Source: an uncultured Mucilaginibacter sp. (GTDB lineage Bacteria; Bacteroidota; Bacteroidia; Sphingobacteriales; Sphingobacteriaceae). Taken from it: 60,432 bases of DNA. A program made the position numbers and the translations under genes. How positions within the stretch are numbered: the first letter of the stretch is position 1; every line of letters starts with the position of its first letter. The notes below the pieces were generated by a model that saw only the letters and a program-made list of their open reading frames with translations, had not been told where the DNA came from and did not search any database. Location: the NCBI GenBank assembly GCA_903866915.1, contig CAIPPO010000144.1, forward strand, positions 1 to 60,432, in the 5' to 3' direction. Shown piece by piece: positions 16,831 to 25,088 of this stretch.

Positions 16831-17340
16831 ATGAAAGAGAAACGTCTCCTCATACTCGACAAACACCAGATCGAACAAAAGCTAGACCGTATTGCCTACC
16901 AATTACTGGAAGACAATTACGATGAGGAGGAAATCATCATTGCTGGCATTCTGCCAAGAGGCGATCATCTGGCATTGCGCCTGAAGAATATACTTGATAA
17001 AATTGCGCCTTTCAAAAGTGTTTTAATGACCATCGAAATAGACAAGCAAAGCACCAGCCTGAAGGCCACTACTGATGCCGACATCAGCATATGCCATAAT
17101 AAAGCAGTAATATTGGTTGATGACGTACTGAACAGCGGCAAAACACTAGCGTATGGTTTTGGTGTTTTCCTGGATGTGCCTCTCAAAAAATTACGCACGG
17201 TAGTTTTAATAGACCGCAATCACAAAAATTTCCCGGTTACTACAGATTATGCAGGCATTGCATTATCAACTTTATTGAAAGAGCACGTTGAGGTTATTCT
17301 GGATGAGGACGGCAAGGATGATGCCGTGTACCTGACATAA
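16831..17340 (+). CDS. Phosphoribosyltransferase-family protein (PyrR-like)
   Basis: A 169-residue type I phosphoribosyltransferase. The PRPP-binding motif is AVILVDDVLNSGKTLAYG around residues 92-109 and the N-terminal GILPRGDHLALRLKNIL is the PPi loop region. Length and layout resemble PyrR, the bifunctional uracil phosphoribosyltransferase and pyr operon attenuator, but the sequence between is divergent and no pyr gene or attenuator is nearby, so the substrate is uncertain. It is read in the same direction as rlmD but separated by two REP-like palindromes. Confidence 0.85.
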   Translation: MKEKRLLILDKHQIEQKLDRIAYQLLEDNYDEEEIIIAGILPRGDHLALRLKNILDKIAPFKSVLMTIEIDKQSTSLKATTDADISICHNKAVILVDDVLNSGKTLAYGFGVFLDVPLKKLRTVVLIDRNHKNFPVTTDYAGIALSTLLKEHVEVILDEDGKDDAVYLT

Positions 17341-17370
17341 GCGATATCCCGTCAAATAAATTTATTTAGA

Positions 17371-17874
17371 TCAATCTATTTTCAGCAGTTGCTCCACCTT
17401 TTCAGCAGTTAAACCAAGTCCATCAGCTATAATATTGGCTTGCGCGTAGTAAGATTCTCTTTCCCGCAGCTTCTCTTCGATAAATGCGATCAGCGAATCG
17501 CCATGCTTGTCCTGCAACAGTGGACGCTCTTCCCTACCCGCCTCCAGCCTATCAGCAAGCGTTTTGGGCGAAAGTTTAATATAAACACTTCTACCGTTTG
17601 CGCCTATCCAGTCCATATTGTCATAATAGCAGGGTAATCCACCGCCTGTCGATATCACAGCATTTTCGGGGTAAGGCGTTTTGCGAAGCACTTCAGCCTC
17701 TAGTTTACGAAATGAGGCTTCGCCAAAAAGTGTAAAATATTCGGCTATACTTAGTTCTACCTGCTGTTCAAGTTTATGGTCGAGATCGATAAACTCATAA
17801 TTTAAACGGGCTGCCAGTTTGCGGCCAAGTGTGGTTTTTCCGCTGCCCATAAAACCAATTAGAAACACCTTCAT
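17371..17874 (-). CDS. aroK: Shikimate kinase
   Basis: A 167-residue P-loop kinase that phosphorylates shikimate on the route to aromatic amino acids. The Walker A motif is GFMGSGKTTLGRKLA at residues 7-21, followed by the shikimate-binding DLDH (residues 32-35) and GGGLPCY (about 77-83), and the lid Arg in GREERPLLQD. Normal length. It is the last gene of a tight minus-strand run starting at 20630; only 6 bases separate it from the permease gene, so they are cotranscribed. Confidence 0.95.
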   Translation of the reverse strand: MKVFLIGFMGSGKTTLGRKLAARLNYEFIDLDHKLEQQVELSIAEYFTLFGEASFRKLEAEVLRKTPYPENAVISTGGGLPCYYDNMDWIGANGRSVYIKLSPKTLADRLEAGREERPLLQDKHGDSLIAFIEEKLRERESYYAQANIIADGLGLTAEKVEQLLKID

Positions 17875-17880
17875 AATTCT

Positions 17881-18939
17881 TCAGCTCAACTTTACCCGCG
17901 GGTCGATCCATACATAAAGCAGGTCGACCAGGATGTTGATCACGACAAATATAAATGTTATAAACAAAATGGAGCCCATTACCACCGGAAAGTCAGACAT
18001 CTCCAGAGCATCAACAGTTGTTTTGCCTAAACCATTATAACCAAACACATATTCAACAAAGAATGACCCTGCCAGCAATGAAGCAAACCAGTTAGCGATA
18101 GCAGTTATGACCGGGTTCAATGCATTTTTTAATGCATGCTTGTATATGATAGCACGTTCGCTTAAACCCTTTGCGCGGGCAGTTCGGATATAGTCCTGAC
18201 CCAAAACATCCAACATAGCGCTTCGCGTAAGCTGAACAATGATAGCCAGCGGACGTAATCCGAGGGTGAGCATTGGCAAAATAAGATTTTTCCAGGTGAT
18301 TACCTCGCCTCGGAAAGGGTCGTATGTATACAAGCTACCAGACATATTAAGTCCGGTATATTTTGCCAACACAAAACCGAATATCCAGGCTATTAGTATA
18401 CCCGCAAAAAAAGATGGAGCCGATATACCCAAAGTTGAAAAGGCAATAGAAGCACGGTCTATCCAGGTATTTTGATGTACTGCACTTAAAGTACCCAAAA
18501 ATATCCCAATCACTATAGCAAATATCATGGCCGAAGTCGCCAGTATCAGCGTGTTTGGAATAACGCTCATCAACATTGGTCCAACTTCCTTATGCGTTTG
18601 GTATGAACGGCGAAGGTAGGGCCATTTCAACGCAATAACGCTATTGGCCGAAAGTGGGATCAATGCCACATAATGATATTTCTGCTGCGCTTCTATAGTG
18701 CGTTCCTGGTAGCCAATCGGCGACAAATCATTGATATAATAGGCAAATTGAACCGGCACAGATTTATCAAGTCCGAACTCTTTTCGTACGGTCTGCAGAG
18801 ATTGCACATCAGCACGCTGGCCCTGCGTCATACGAGCCGGATCGACCGGCAAAATATTGAACAAAAAAAACACAACGACAACAATCCCTAGCATTACTGC
18901 CAGTCCGTAACCTATTTTGCGGATAAAGTAACCGAGCAT
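17881..18939 (-). CDS. ABC transporter permease, DppB/OppB type
   Basis: A 352-residue inner-membrane permease of the dipeptide/oligopeptide/nickel ABC family. The N-terminal span VVVVFFLFNILPVDPAR is characteristic of the B-type permease, and the conserved cytoplasmic EAA loop is RTARAKGLSERAIIYKHALKN split near residues 255-275. The periplasmic stretch after the first helix is longer than usual. No matching C-type permease, ATPase or binding protein is adjacent, so it must work with partners encoded elsewhere. It is 6 bases from both neighbours on the same strand. Confidence 0.88.
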   Translation of the reverse strand: MLGYFIRKIGYGLAVMLGIVVVVFFLFNILPVDPARMTQGQRADVQSLQTVRKEFGLDKSVPVQFAYYINDLSPIGYQERTIEAQQKYHYVALIPLSANSVIALKWPYLRRSYQTHKEVGPMLMSVIPNTLILATSAMIFAIVIGIFLGTLSAVHQNTWIDRASIAFSTLGISAPSFFAGILIAWIFGFVLAKYTGLNMSGSLYTYDPFRGEVITWKNLILPMLTLGLRPLAIIVQLTRSAMLDVLGQDYIRTARAKGLSERAIIYKHALKNALNPVITAIANWFASLLAGSFFVEYVFGYNGLGKTTVDALEMSDFPVVMGSILFITFIFVVINILVDLLYVWIDPRVKLS

Positions 18940-18945
18940 TGCTTT

Positions 18946-20094
18946 TTACTTTTGGAAATATTGCTTTACCATATCATCATATTTAGGTATAGAATGGTAG
19001 TGCCATTTATTGATGATGGTGCCATTTTTCAGCAATAGCAAACCCGGGTTGGCTCGTACCATTTCCTTCAGTGGCACAGCATCAACATAAAAAATTTCAA
19101 CCACCAAATGATTCTTTTTGGCAAATGCCTCTGCATCCTGCGCCGAATTAGAAGTAAGTAACACCGTACGCGTGTTAAAGTTATCGTGCAGGTTAATGGC
19201 TAATGCATTTAGGTTGCCAATAGCATCCAGATTAGTTTTCTGCAAATCATAGGCAACAATTATCAGGTTATTGAACGGGTTCGACAAAAGCTCTTTAGTA
19301 TAATCGTTCCCCTGAGCATCTTTAATATTCAGGTCGATGATTTTGGGTGTAAATCCACGTTTGACCAAAACACTTTCTGATGGGCCAAATACCTGCCAGC
19401 TATTATCTTTCCAGATGCCGCTTGCCGTATATTCTTTATCATTCATCACCTTCGTAGCACCGGTTTTAGTGTTTTTCAGGTGATAGGTAACTTCAAATTC
19501 GTCTGGCTTTGCTCCCGGCGGAGTTATCATCTCACCGGGGATATTGGCACCAACTTGATAGGCCAAGAAATCAATCACCGGTAAAAAGCTGTAGGTATAA
19601 AAGCCAAAACCGAGCGCCACTACCACTGAACCGATGGCGAGGTTATCACCAGTCTTTTTGCCAGATAAAGGTTGAATGGTTTTTCGGTTAAAAAAAATCA
19701 CCAGCGTAAGCCCAAGCAGCGCCATATCTTTACTGAACGACTGCCATGGTGTAAGCGGAATGGCATCGCCAAAACATCCGCAGGTTTGCACCACTTTAAA
19801 CCAGGCCGAATAAAAAGTAAGAAAGCCAAAGAAAATAATCAGCAGCAGTAACCCCCATGAAACCTTTACAGCCCTTACGCCAATGAGCAATGCAAATCCC
19901 AAAACAATTTCCAGCGTACATAAAAAAATGGCCAGAATAAGCGTGATCCCATTGAAAAACTCAAGGTGAAACACCTCGAAATACTCTTGTAGTTTATAGG
20001 AAAATCCAAGCGGATCATTGATCTTGATGAGGCCGGAGAAGATAAACAACAGCCCCACTAGTATCCTGCAAACCCAAATCAATTTTGCTTTCAT
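18946..20094 (-). CDS. DoxX/BT_3928-type membrane protein with thioredoxin-like C-terminal part
   Basis: A 382-residue protein. The N-terminal 150 residues hold four membrane spans of the DoxX/MauE type (ILVGLLFIFSGLIKINDPLG, then CTLEIVLGFALLIGV and VVQTCGCFGDAIPLTPWQS with a Cys-Gly-Cys). A fifth span follows near residue 155, and the C-terminal part is periplasmic with a thioredoxin-like pattern lacking a CxxC (NLIIVAYDLQKTN, LLTSNSAQDAEAFAKKN, NPGLLLLKNGTIINKW). This matches the BT_3928 family. Its start overlaps the end of the DUF1599 gene (ATGA). A redox role is suggested by the fold but unproven. Confidence 0.87.
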   Translation of the reverse strand: MKAKLIWVCRILVGLLFIFSGLIKINDPLGFSYKLQEYFEVFHLEFFNGITLILAIFLCTLEIVLGFALLIGVRAVKVSWGLLLLIIFFGFLTFYSAWFKVVQTCGCFGDAIPLTPWQSFSKDMALLGLTLVIFFNRKTIQPLSGKKTGDNLAIGSVVVALGFGFYTYSFLPVIDFLAYQVGANIPGEMITPPGAKPDEFEVTYHLKNTKTGATKVMNDKEYTASGIWKDNSWQVFGPSESVLVKRGFTPKIIDLNIKDAQGNDYTKELLSNPFNNLIIVAYDLQKTNLDAIGNLNALAINLHDNFNTRTVLLTSNSAQDAEAFAKKNHLVVEIFYVDAVPLKEMVRANPGLLLLKNGTIINKWHYHSIPKYDDMVKQYFQK

Positions 20095-20630
20095 TTTACA
20101 CCGAGCTTAATAAGCGCAAACACAGCATAGTTGAGCATATCCTGATAGTTGGCGTTTACACCTTCCGAGGCCAGGGTTAAGCCTTTATTATCTTCAATTT
20201 GTTTTACGCGAAGTAATTTCATCAGGATCAGGTCAGTCATGGAGCTTATGCGCATATCACGCCACGCTTCACCATAATCGTGATTCTTCGCAAACATCAG
20301 ATCGCGGGTCTCGTTTGCTTTTTCGTCAAAAAGCTTACTTACCAATTCAACCGAAAGTTCGGTCGGGGTATCATTGCCAGCATCCAACTGCAGCATCGCA
20401 ATGATGCAATAATTTACAATGCCAATATATTCGCTGGTAATATCCTCATCTACTTTAGATACCTTTTTTTCTTCCAGCGTACGGATACGTTGCGCCTTTA
20501 TAAATAGCTGATCGGTGATAGACTCGATACGTAAAATTCTCCAGGCCGTGCCATAGTCGCGCGTTTTTTTCATAAAAAGGTCCTTACACGTTTTAATGAC
20601 GGCGCTGTATTCTGCTGCGGTATTGCTCAA
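20091..20630 (-). CDS. DUF1599 domain protein
   Basis: About 179 residues from a TTG start at 20630 (first residues M/LSNTAAEYSAVIKTC). The frame is open to an ATG at 20750, but the extra 40 residues are not protein-like and would run into the divergent folP promoter region, so the TTG is preferred. The sequence holds two copies of the DUF1599 unit: FMKKTRDYGTAWRILRIES and, later, FAKNHDYGEAWRDMRISS, so the protein is an internal duplication. Function unknown. It is the first gene of an operon with the BT_3928-type protein, a permease and aroK, and is divergent from folP. Confidence 0.85.
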   Translation of the reverse strand: MSNTAAEYSAVIKTCKDLFMKKTRDYGTAWRILRIESITDQLFIKAQRIRTLEEKKVSKVDEDITSEYIGIVNYCIIAMLQLDAGNDTPTELSVELVSKLFDEKANETRDLMFAKNHDYGEAWRDMRISSMTDLILMKLLRVKQIEDNKGLTLASEGVNANYQDMLNYAVFALIKLGVK

Positions 20631-20764
20631 TTTATTTTGTTGAAATGATGAAAGTTTTAATGTTGAAATGTTGGACGGGCAAAATCTGAGATTGGCAAAA
20701 GTTAAGGTAACTTTACGAGCTTTCAATCCCGGTTTGATCGGGACAAACATTTCAACTAAAACAA

Positions 20765-21628
20765 GTGGCTAAAGATACATTTTTTCGCAAAAAAGGAACC
20801 ATCAATGCCGGTGGGAAATTGATCGATCTATCGGAACCAAAGGTGATGGGTATCCTCAATATTACTCCCGACTCGTTCTATGCCGGCAGCCGGACAACAG
20901 GCGTTTCTGATGCTTTGGCAAGGGCAGCTAAAATGCTGGCGGAGGGTGCCGACATTTTGGATATTGGCGCTTATTCCTCACGCCCGGGTGCGGTTGATAT
21001 TTCGGAGCAGGAAGAAACCGAACGCTTATTGCCCGTAGTGGAAGCGATCGCAAAGAACCATCCTGATGCCATTTTATCGGTGGATACTTTTCGTGCCAAA
21101 ATTGCAGAAGCAGGTATTAAAGCCGGGGCGCACATCATCAATGATATCTCGGGCGGGCAACTCGATAATGATATGTTTTCAACCGTTGCCAGGTTACAAG
21201 TGCCCTATATCCTGATGCACATGAAAGGAACGCCACAGAATATGAACCAATTAGCTGATTATAAGGATATTGTACCAGAAGTAATTGGTTATTTTGCAGA
21301 GCGAATACAACAATTGACAAGCTTAGGTGTAAAAGATGTGATCCTCGACCCCGGCTTCGGCTTTGCCAAATTACAGCAGCATAGCTACGCTTTATTAAAC
21401 CGGATGCAGGAGCTGGATATTTTCCAACTGCCAATACTTGCAGGCGTTTCACGCAAACGGATGATTTATCATATTTTGGGTACAAGCTCGCAGGAGGCGC
21501 TAAATGGCACAACCGTATTAAATACGGTTGCATTGCTTAAGGGAGCCAATATCCTGCGTGTGCACGATGTAAAAGAGGCGGTTGAAACAGTTAAATTAGT
21601 TCAAACGCTAATCGCGCAAGCAGACTAA
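20765..21628 (+). CDS. folP: Dihydropteroate synthase
   Basis: Makes 7,8-dihydropteroate from p-aminobenzoate and the pterin diphosphate in folate synthesis. The 287-residue protein has VMGILNITPDSFY (about residues 27-39), DIGAYSSRPGA near 72-82, SVDTFRAKIAEAGIKAGAHI split around 102-122, INDISGG, ILDPGFGFAK and GVSRKRMI, the set expected for the TIM-barrel active site. The start is GTG at 20765; there is no nearby ATG. The promoter must lie in the 134 bases shared with the divergent DUF1599 gene. Its stop overlaps the convergent lipoprotein gene by 4 bases. Confidence 0.96.
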   Translation: MAKDTFFRKKGTINAGGKLIDLSEPKVMGILNITPDSFYAGSRTTGVSDALARAAKMLAEGADILDIGAYSSRPGAVDISEQEETERLLPVVEAIAKNHPDAILSVDTFRAKIAEAGIKAGAHIINDISGGQLDNDMFSTVARLQVPYILMHMKGTPQNMNQLADYKDIVPEVIGYFAERIQQLTSLGVKDVILDPGFGFAKLQQHSYALLNRMQELDIFQLPILAGVSRKRMIYHILGTSSQEALNGTTVLNTVALLKGANILRVHDVKEAVETVKLVQTLIAQAD

Positions 21629-22020
21629 TTTCCTATTTTTAGATATTGTGTGGTAGCAATATCGCCGAGAATGGGTTTTAAGGTAAGCAGGTTGCCAGAA
21701 ATACTCACCAGGCTGTAAAATTGTTGGGCATTGTAGGCATTGGTATTAAAATACAGCTGGCCATTATAGATATGAAAGGATCCGCTATTGATGATTGTGC
21801 CGTTTTCATATTGCTTAAAACTGCTATCGGCATTAAATTGAAGTATATTTCCATTTCCAGCCTTATATGTAGTATCCTGTGGTAAAATATTTCCTCCAAA
21901 CCTGTGGCTAAGCTCCCATTTCCCGATCAGGTTGACAGGCGAAAGATCGCCGCTTTTGGTACAGGCGGCAAACATGCCTGCAACCATAATCATCAATAAA
22001 TAGTTTTTCATGCTTTTCAT
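21625..22020 (-). CDS. Lipocalin-like lipoprotein, paralogue 1
   Basis: A 131-residue lipoprotein with lipobox Cys 20 (MFAAC). The mature part begins with LIGKWELSHRFGG and contains GNGNILQFNADSSFKQYENG, a beta-rich pattern like small lipocalin-type lipoproteins of Bacteroidota. The next gene upstream is clearly related (IGKWELRKKMG, GNGRVLEFRSDSGYLQYSKG), so the two arose by tandem duplication. They are 5 bases apart and cotranscribed. Function unknown; expected in the periplasm or outer membrane. Confidence 0.78.
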   Translation of the reverse strand: MKSMKNYLLMIMVAGMFAACTKSGDLSPVNLIGKWELSHRFGGNILPQDTTYKAGNGNILQFNADSSFKQYENGTIINSGSFHIYNGQLYFNTNAYNAQQFYSLVSISGNLLTLKPILGDIATTQYLKIGN

Positions 22021-22025
22021 ATTAC

Positions 22026-22424
22026 TCAGTTTGCTATTTTTTGGTAGTCTGTTTCTACACCATCATTGTCGTCCCTCCCTATCTGCAAGTTGGTACCATT
22101 TAAATTGAAGTACTGTTGATAATCACTATTATCAAAGGAAATACTCTGAGAATTTGCCGCGGGATAGTTTGTCGAACGGATATGATACTTCCCTTGCACC
22201 TGCAATGTTCCTTTACTGTATTGCAAGTAGCCGCTATCGCTTCTGAATTCTAAAACCCGCCCGTTTCCGGCAGCAAAAACCGAATCAAATCCCAGGATCG
22301 ACCCCATCTTTTTACGTAGTTCCCATTTGCCTATTAGCCCTGGTGTTATCGAAGTTTTTTTACAGGAAGCCAGGCTGATGATAGCTAATAAAATAACCAA
22401 TAGTTTTTTCTTGTGCATATTCAT
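22026..22424 (-). CDS. Lipocalin-like lipoprotein, paralogue 2
   Basis: A 132-residue lipoprotein with a signal peptide ending ISLASC (Cys 21). It has the same layout as the following gene: GLIGKWELRKKMG, then GNGRVLEFRSDSGYLQYSKG and a C-terminal segment ending DYQKIAN versus TQYLKIGN in the paralogue. It is the first gene of the pair. No partner or function can be read from the sequence. Confidence 0.78.
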   Translation of the reverse strand: MNMHKKKLLVILLAIISLASCKKTSITPGLIGKWELRKKMGSILGFDSVFAAGNGRVLEFRSDSGYLQYSKGTLQVQGKYHIRSTNYPAANSQSISFDNSDYQQYFNLNGTNLQIGRDDNDGVETDYQKIAN

Positions 22425-22593
22425 AGTCTATTACGGGAATTGGAAAATAAATGAAACAGGCGGGAATGAATTTATTGGATTGAGGCTTAAAACGTGTGTT
22501 GAGCTTACAAAAGAAATAAGAATTCTTTTTTTATTGAAGTTTGAAAGCTACAAGTTTAAGCGAAAAGAACAAGGTTAAAAAGTATTTTGAAAA

Positions 22594-24114
22594 TTATCCC
22601 ACCAACTCCATCAACAACAATATCGAGTCAATATATTCGCGATCGTTGGCAAGCCTCGGTACTTTATGCTGACCACCAAGTTTACCCCTTTCTTTCATCC
22701 AGTTGAAAAAAGTGCCGTTGGGCGCCTTATGTACAATGGGCCTCCTGAGTGCCATATCTTTAAAACGTTTAGCATCATAGTCGGAGTTGATGCGGCGGAG
22801 GGTTTCATCAAGCAGATCAACAAAACGTTCAAATTCAGCAGGCTTTTTATCAAATTCAATCACCCATTCATGCGCACCGCCTTTATCATCACCAAAATAA
22901 ACCGGTGCTGCCGTATATTCTCTGATGCTGGCCCCGGTTTGGCTACATGCTTCGGCCAGGGCGCGCTCGGCATTATCAATGATCAGTTCCTCCCCGAAAG
23001 CGTTGATAAAGTGTTTGGTGCGACCTGTGATCTGAATTCGATATGGTGACAATGACGTAAATCTAACTGTATCCCCTATCATATATCGCCAGAGGCCCGC
23101 ATTCGTGGTGATAATAATGGCATAGTTTTTATGCACTTCCACTTCGCTCAAACCAAGGGTATCCGGGTTATCGTCATTTAATTTTTCTAAAGGCAAAAAT
23201 TCGTAATAGATGCCATAATCCAGCATCAGTAACATATCGTTAGAACCCAATTGATCCTGCAAACCGAAGAAACCTTCCGAAGCATTATAGGTCTCGAGGT
23301 AATACATGTCGGATTTAGGTATCAGTTTGCTAAACTGGTCGCGATAGGGTGTAAAATTAACAGCGCCGTGGAAATAGAGCTCCAGGTTTGGCCAAACTTC
23401 GAGCAGGTTCCTTTTCCCCGTTATCTCGAGTATTCGCCTGAATAACAAAATATTCCAGGTAGGCACACCGCTAATGCAGGTTACATTAACATCTTTGGTG
23501 GCTAGCGCCATCTTTTCTATCTTCTCTTCAAAGTTATCGAGAAGCGCGATATCGAGGTGCGGGGTACGATAAAATTCAGCCCATAGCGGCAGATTCTTCA
23601 TGATTACCGCCGATAAATCGCCAAAAAAAGTATCTGCATTTAACTGGCTCACCTGATGACTTCCACCCAGGGTTAGAGCCTTGCCTGTAAATATGCGTGC
23701 ATTTGGACGGTTATTAAAATATAAGGTCAGCATATCTTTGCCTCCCTTAAAATGGCATTCCTCCAGGGATTCTTCACTTACTGGGATAAATTTGCTGCGA
23801 TCGCTGGTCGTTCCCGAAGATTTGGCAAACCACCTGATTTCGCTTGGCCATAAAACGTTTTGCTCGCCCTTCAGCATTCTTTCGATATAGGGCTTCAGGC
23901 TATCATATTGCTGAATTGGAACCCGCTCCTTAAACTGCCGGATATTGTTGATGTCCTTGTACTGATACTTTCTACCCCATTCGGTATTCTCCGCCTCCGA
24001 GATCAGCTGCTCAAACCATTCTTCCTGCACCTCATTGGGATATTTCATAAAAAGCTCTATCTGGTGGATACGCTTTTTGATGAACCAGGTAAATACAGAG
24101 TTAATGATGGGCAT
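22594..24114 (-). CDS. GH3-family protein
   Basis: A 506-residue member of the GH3 superfamily, adenylate-forming enzymes that in plants conjugate auxin or jasmonate to amino acids. ATP-binding elements visible are FAKSSGTTSDRSKFIPVS (about residues 107-124), the YNASEGFFGLQ motif (about 293-303) and RYMIGDTVRF (about 353-362). Length and domain order are complete. Bacterial GH3 proteins are common in Bacteroidota but their substrates are unknown. The gene starts next to the dispersed repeat at 24127-24247 and is probably transcribed alone. Confidence 0.9.
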   Translation of the reverse strand: MPIINSVFTWFIKKRIHQIELFMKYPNEVQEEWFEQLISEAENTEWGRKYQYKDINNIRQFKERVPIQQYDSLKPYIERMLKGEQNVLWPSEIRWFAKSSGTTSDRSKFIPVSEESLEECHFKGGKDMLTLYFNNRPNARIFTGKALTLGGSHQVSQLNADTFFGDLSAVIMKNLPLWAEFYRTPHLDIALLDNFEEKIEKMALATKDVNVTCISGVPTWNILLFRRILEITGKRNLLEVWPNLELYFHGAVNFTPYRDQFSKLIPKSDMYYLETYNASEGFFGLQDQLGSNDMLLMLDYGIYYEFLPLEKLNDDNPDTLGLSEVEVHKNYAIIITTNAGLWRYMIGDTVRFTSLSPYRIQITGRTKHFINAFGEELIIDNAERALAEACSQTGASIREYTAAPVYFGDDKGGAHEWVIEFDKKPAEFERFVDLLDETLRRINSDYDAKRFKDMALRRPIVHKAPNGTFFNWMKERGKLGGQHKVPRLANDREYIDSILLLMELVG

Positions 24115-24126
24115 TTTCCTTTAATT

Positions 24127-24247
24127 AGGTCATTGGGTCATTTCACTACGCTGTCATTGGTCATTGGTCATTTGCTTCGGGTCCATTGGGTCATTAAATG
24201 GTTAATTACCTGATGCCCGCGCAGCAAACGACAGCGCAGCAAATGAC
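24127..24247. repeat. Dispersed intergenic repeat, copy 2
   Basis: Contains several GGTCATT words including GGTCATTTGCTTCGG, and on the right GCGCAGCAAACGACAGC followed by GCAGCAAATGAC, the inverted counterpart. The same pair of words forms the repeat at 14680-14770. It fills the gap between lptB and the GH3 gene and encodes nothing visible. Confidence 0.65.
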
Positions 24248-24251
24248 TTTA

Positions 24252-24989
24252 TTAAACAAAGGTCTTCCGTTTCAACACAAAGTTTGATCCAAGATACACT
24301 TTTCTGACCATTTCATTCTCGGCCAGAACCTCAGGTTCGCCCGATTCCAATATCTTTCCTTCGAACAGGAGGTATGCCCTATCGGTAATCGAGAGCGTTT
24401 CCTGTACATTATGATCAGTGATCAAAATGCCAATATTACGTGTTCTTAATTTAGCCACCATACCTTGTATCTCTTCAACCGCTATCGGATCGACACCGGC
24501 AAAAGGCTCATCAAGCAGGATAAAATTTGGTTCAGCCGCCAATGCCCGTGCAATTTCGGTACGCCTGCGCTCCCCACCCGAAAGCAAGTCGCCGCGGTTC
24601 CTGCGAACCTTGTGCAAACTAAATTCATCGATCAGTTCCTCCAACTTTTCGTGCTGGCGCTCTTTGCTCATGGCACCCATTTCAAGTACCGCTTTGATAT
24701 TATCTTCAACTGAAAGCTTTCGGAATACCGATGCTTCCTGTGCCAGGTAGCCAATACCCTTTTGCGCCCGCCGGTACATAGGATCGGTTGTAATATTCTG
24801 ATTATCGAGGTATATAGTTCCTTCATTAGGCTTGATCAGCCCTACAATCATATAAAAAGAAGTGGTTTTTCCTGCACCATTCGGCCCAAGCAATCCTACA
24901 ATCTCGCCTTGCGCAACCTCAAACGATACATGGTTAACCACCGCGCGTTGCTTGTATTTTTTTACTAAGTCTTCTGCTCTTAAAATCAT
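24252..24989 (-). CDS. lptB: LPS export ABC transporter ATP-binding protein
   Basis: The ATPase that powers lipopolysaccharide transport from the inner to the outer membrane with LptFG and LptC. In 245 residues it has Walker [17 protein letters not shown] (about 32-47), the Q-loop [14 protein letters not shown], signature [17 protein letters not shown], Walker [14 protein letters not shown] and the switch His in [10 protein letters not shown]. The LptB-specific features (AQEASVF and [12 protein letters not shown]) support this over a generic ATPase. LptFG genes are not nearby, as is common in this phylum. Conserved neighbour of recJ on the same strand, 99 bases downstream. Confidence 0.95.
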   Translation of the reverse strand: MILRAEDLVKKYKQRAVVNHVSFEVAQGEIVGLLGPNGAGKTTSFYMIVGLIKPNEGTIYLDNQNITTDPMYRRAQKGIGYLAQEASVFRKLSVEDNIKAVLEMGAMSKERQHEKLEELIDEFSLHKVRRNRGDLLSGGERRRTEIARALAAEPNFILLDEPFAGVDPIAVEEIQGMVAKLRTRNIGILITDHNVQETLSITDRAYLLFEGKILESGEPEVLAENEMVRKVYLGSNFVLKRKTFV

Positions 24990-25088
24990 TTTGAACTTTG
25001 ATTGAACGGGTTAAGGTATTGCCCTGACGGCGATATCCCAACGTATTTTTTTATGCTTCCCGAATCCGGATATGCGCCGATCTTCAGT

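Noticed and set aside
20631..20750. Longer DUF1599 start at ATG 20750
   Set aside because: It would cover most of the promoter region of the divergent folP gene, and family proteins begin near the TTG at 20630.
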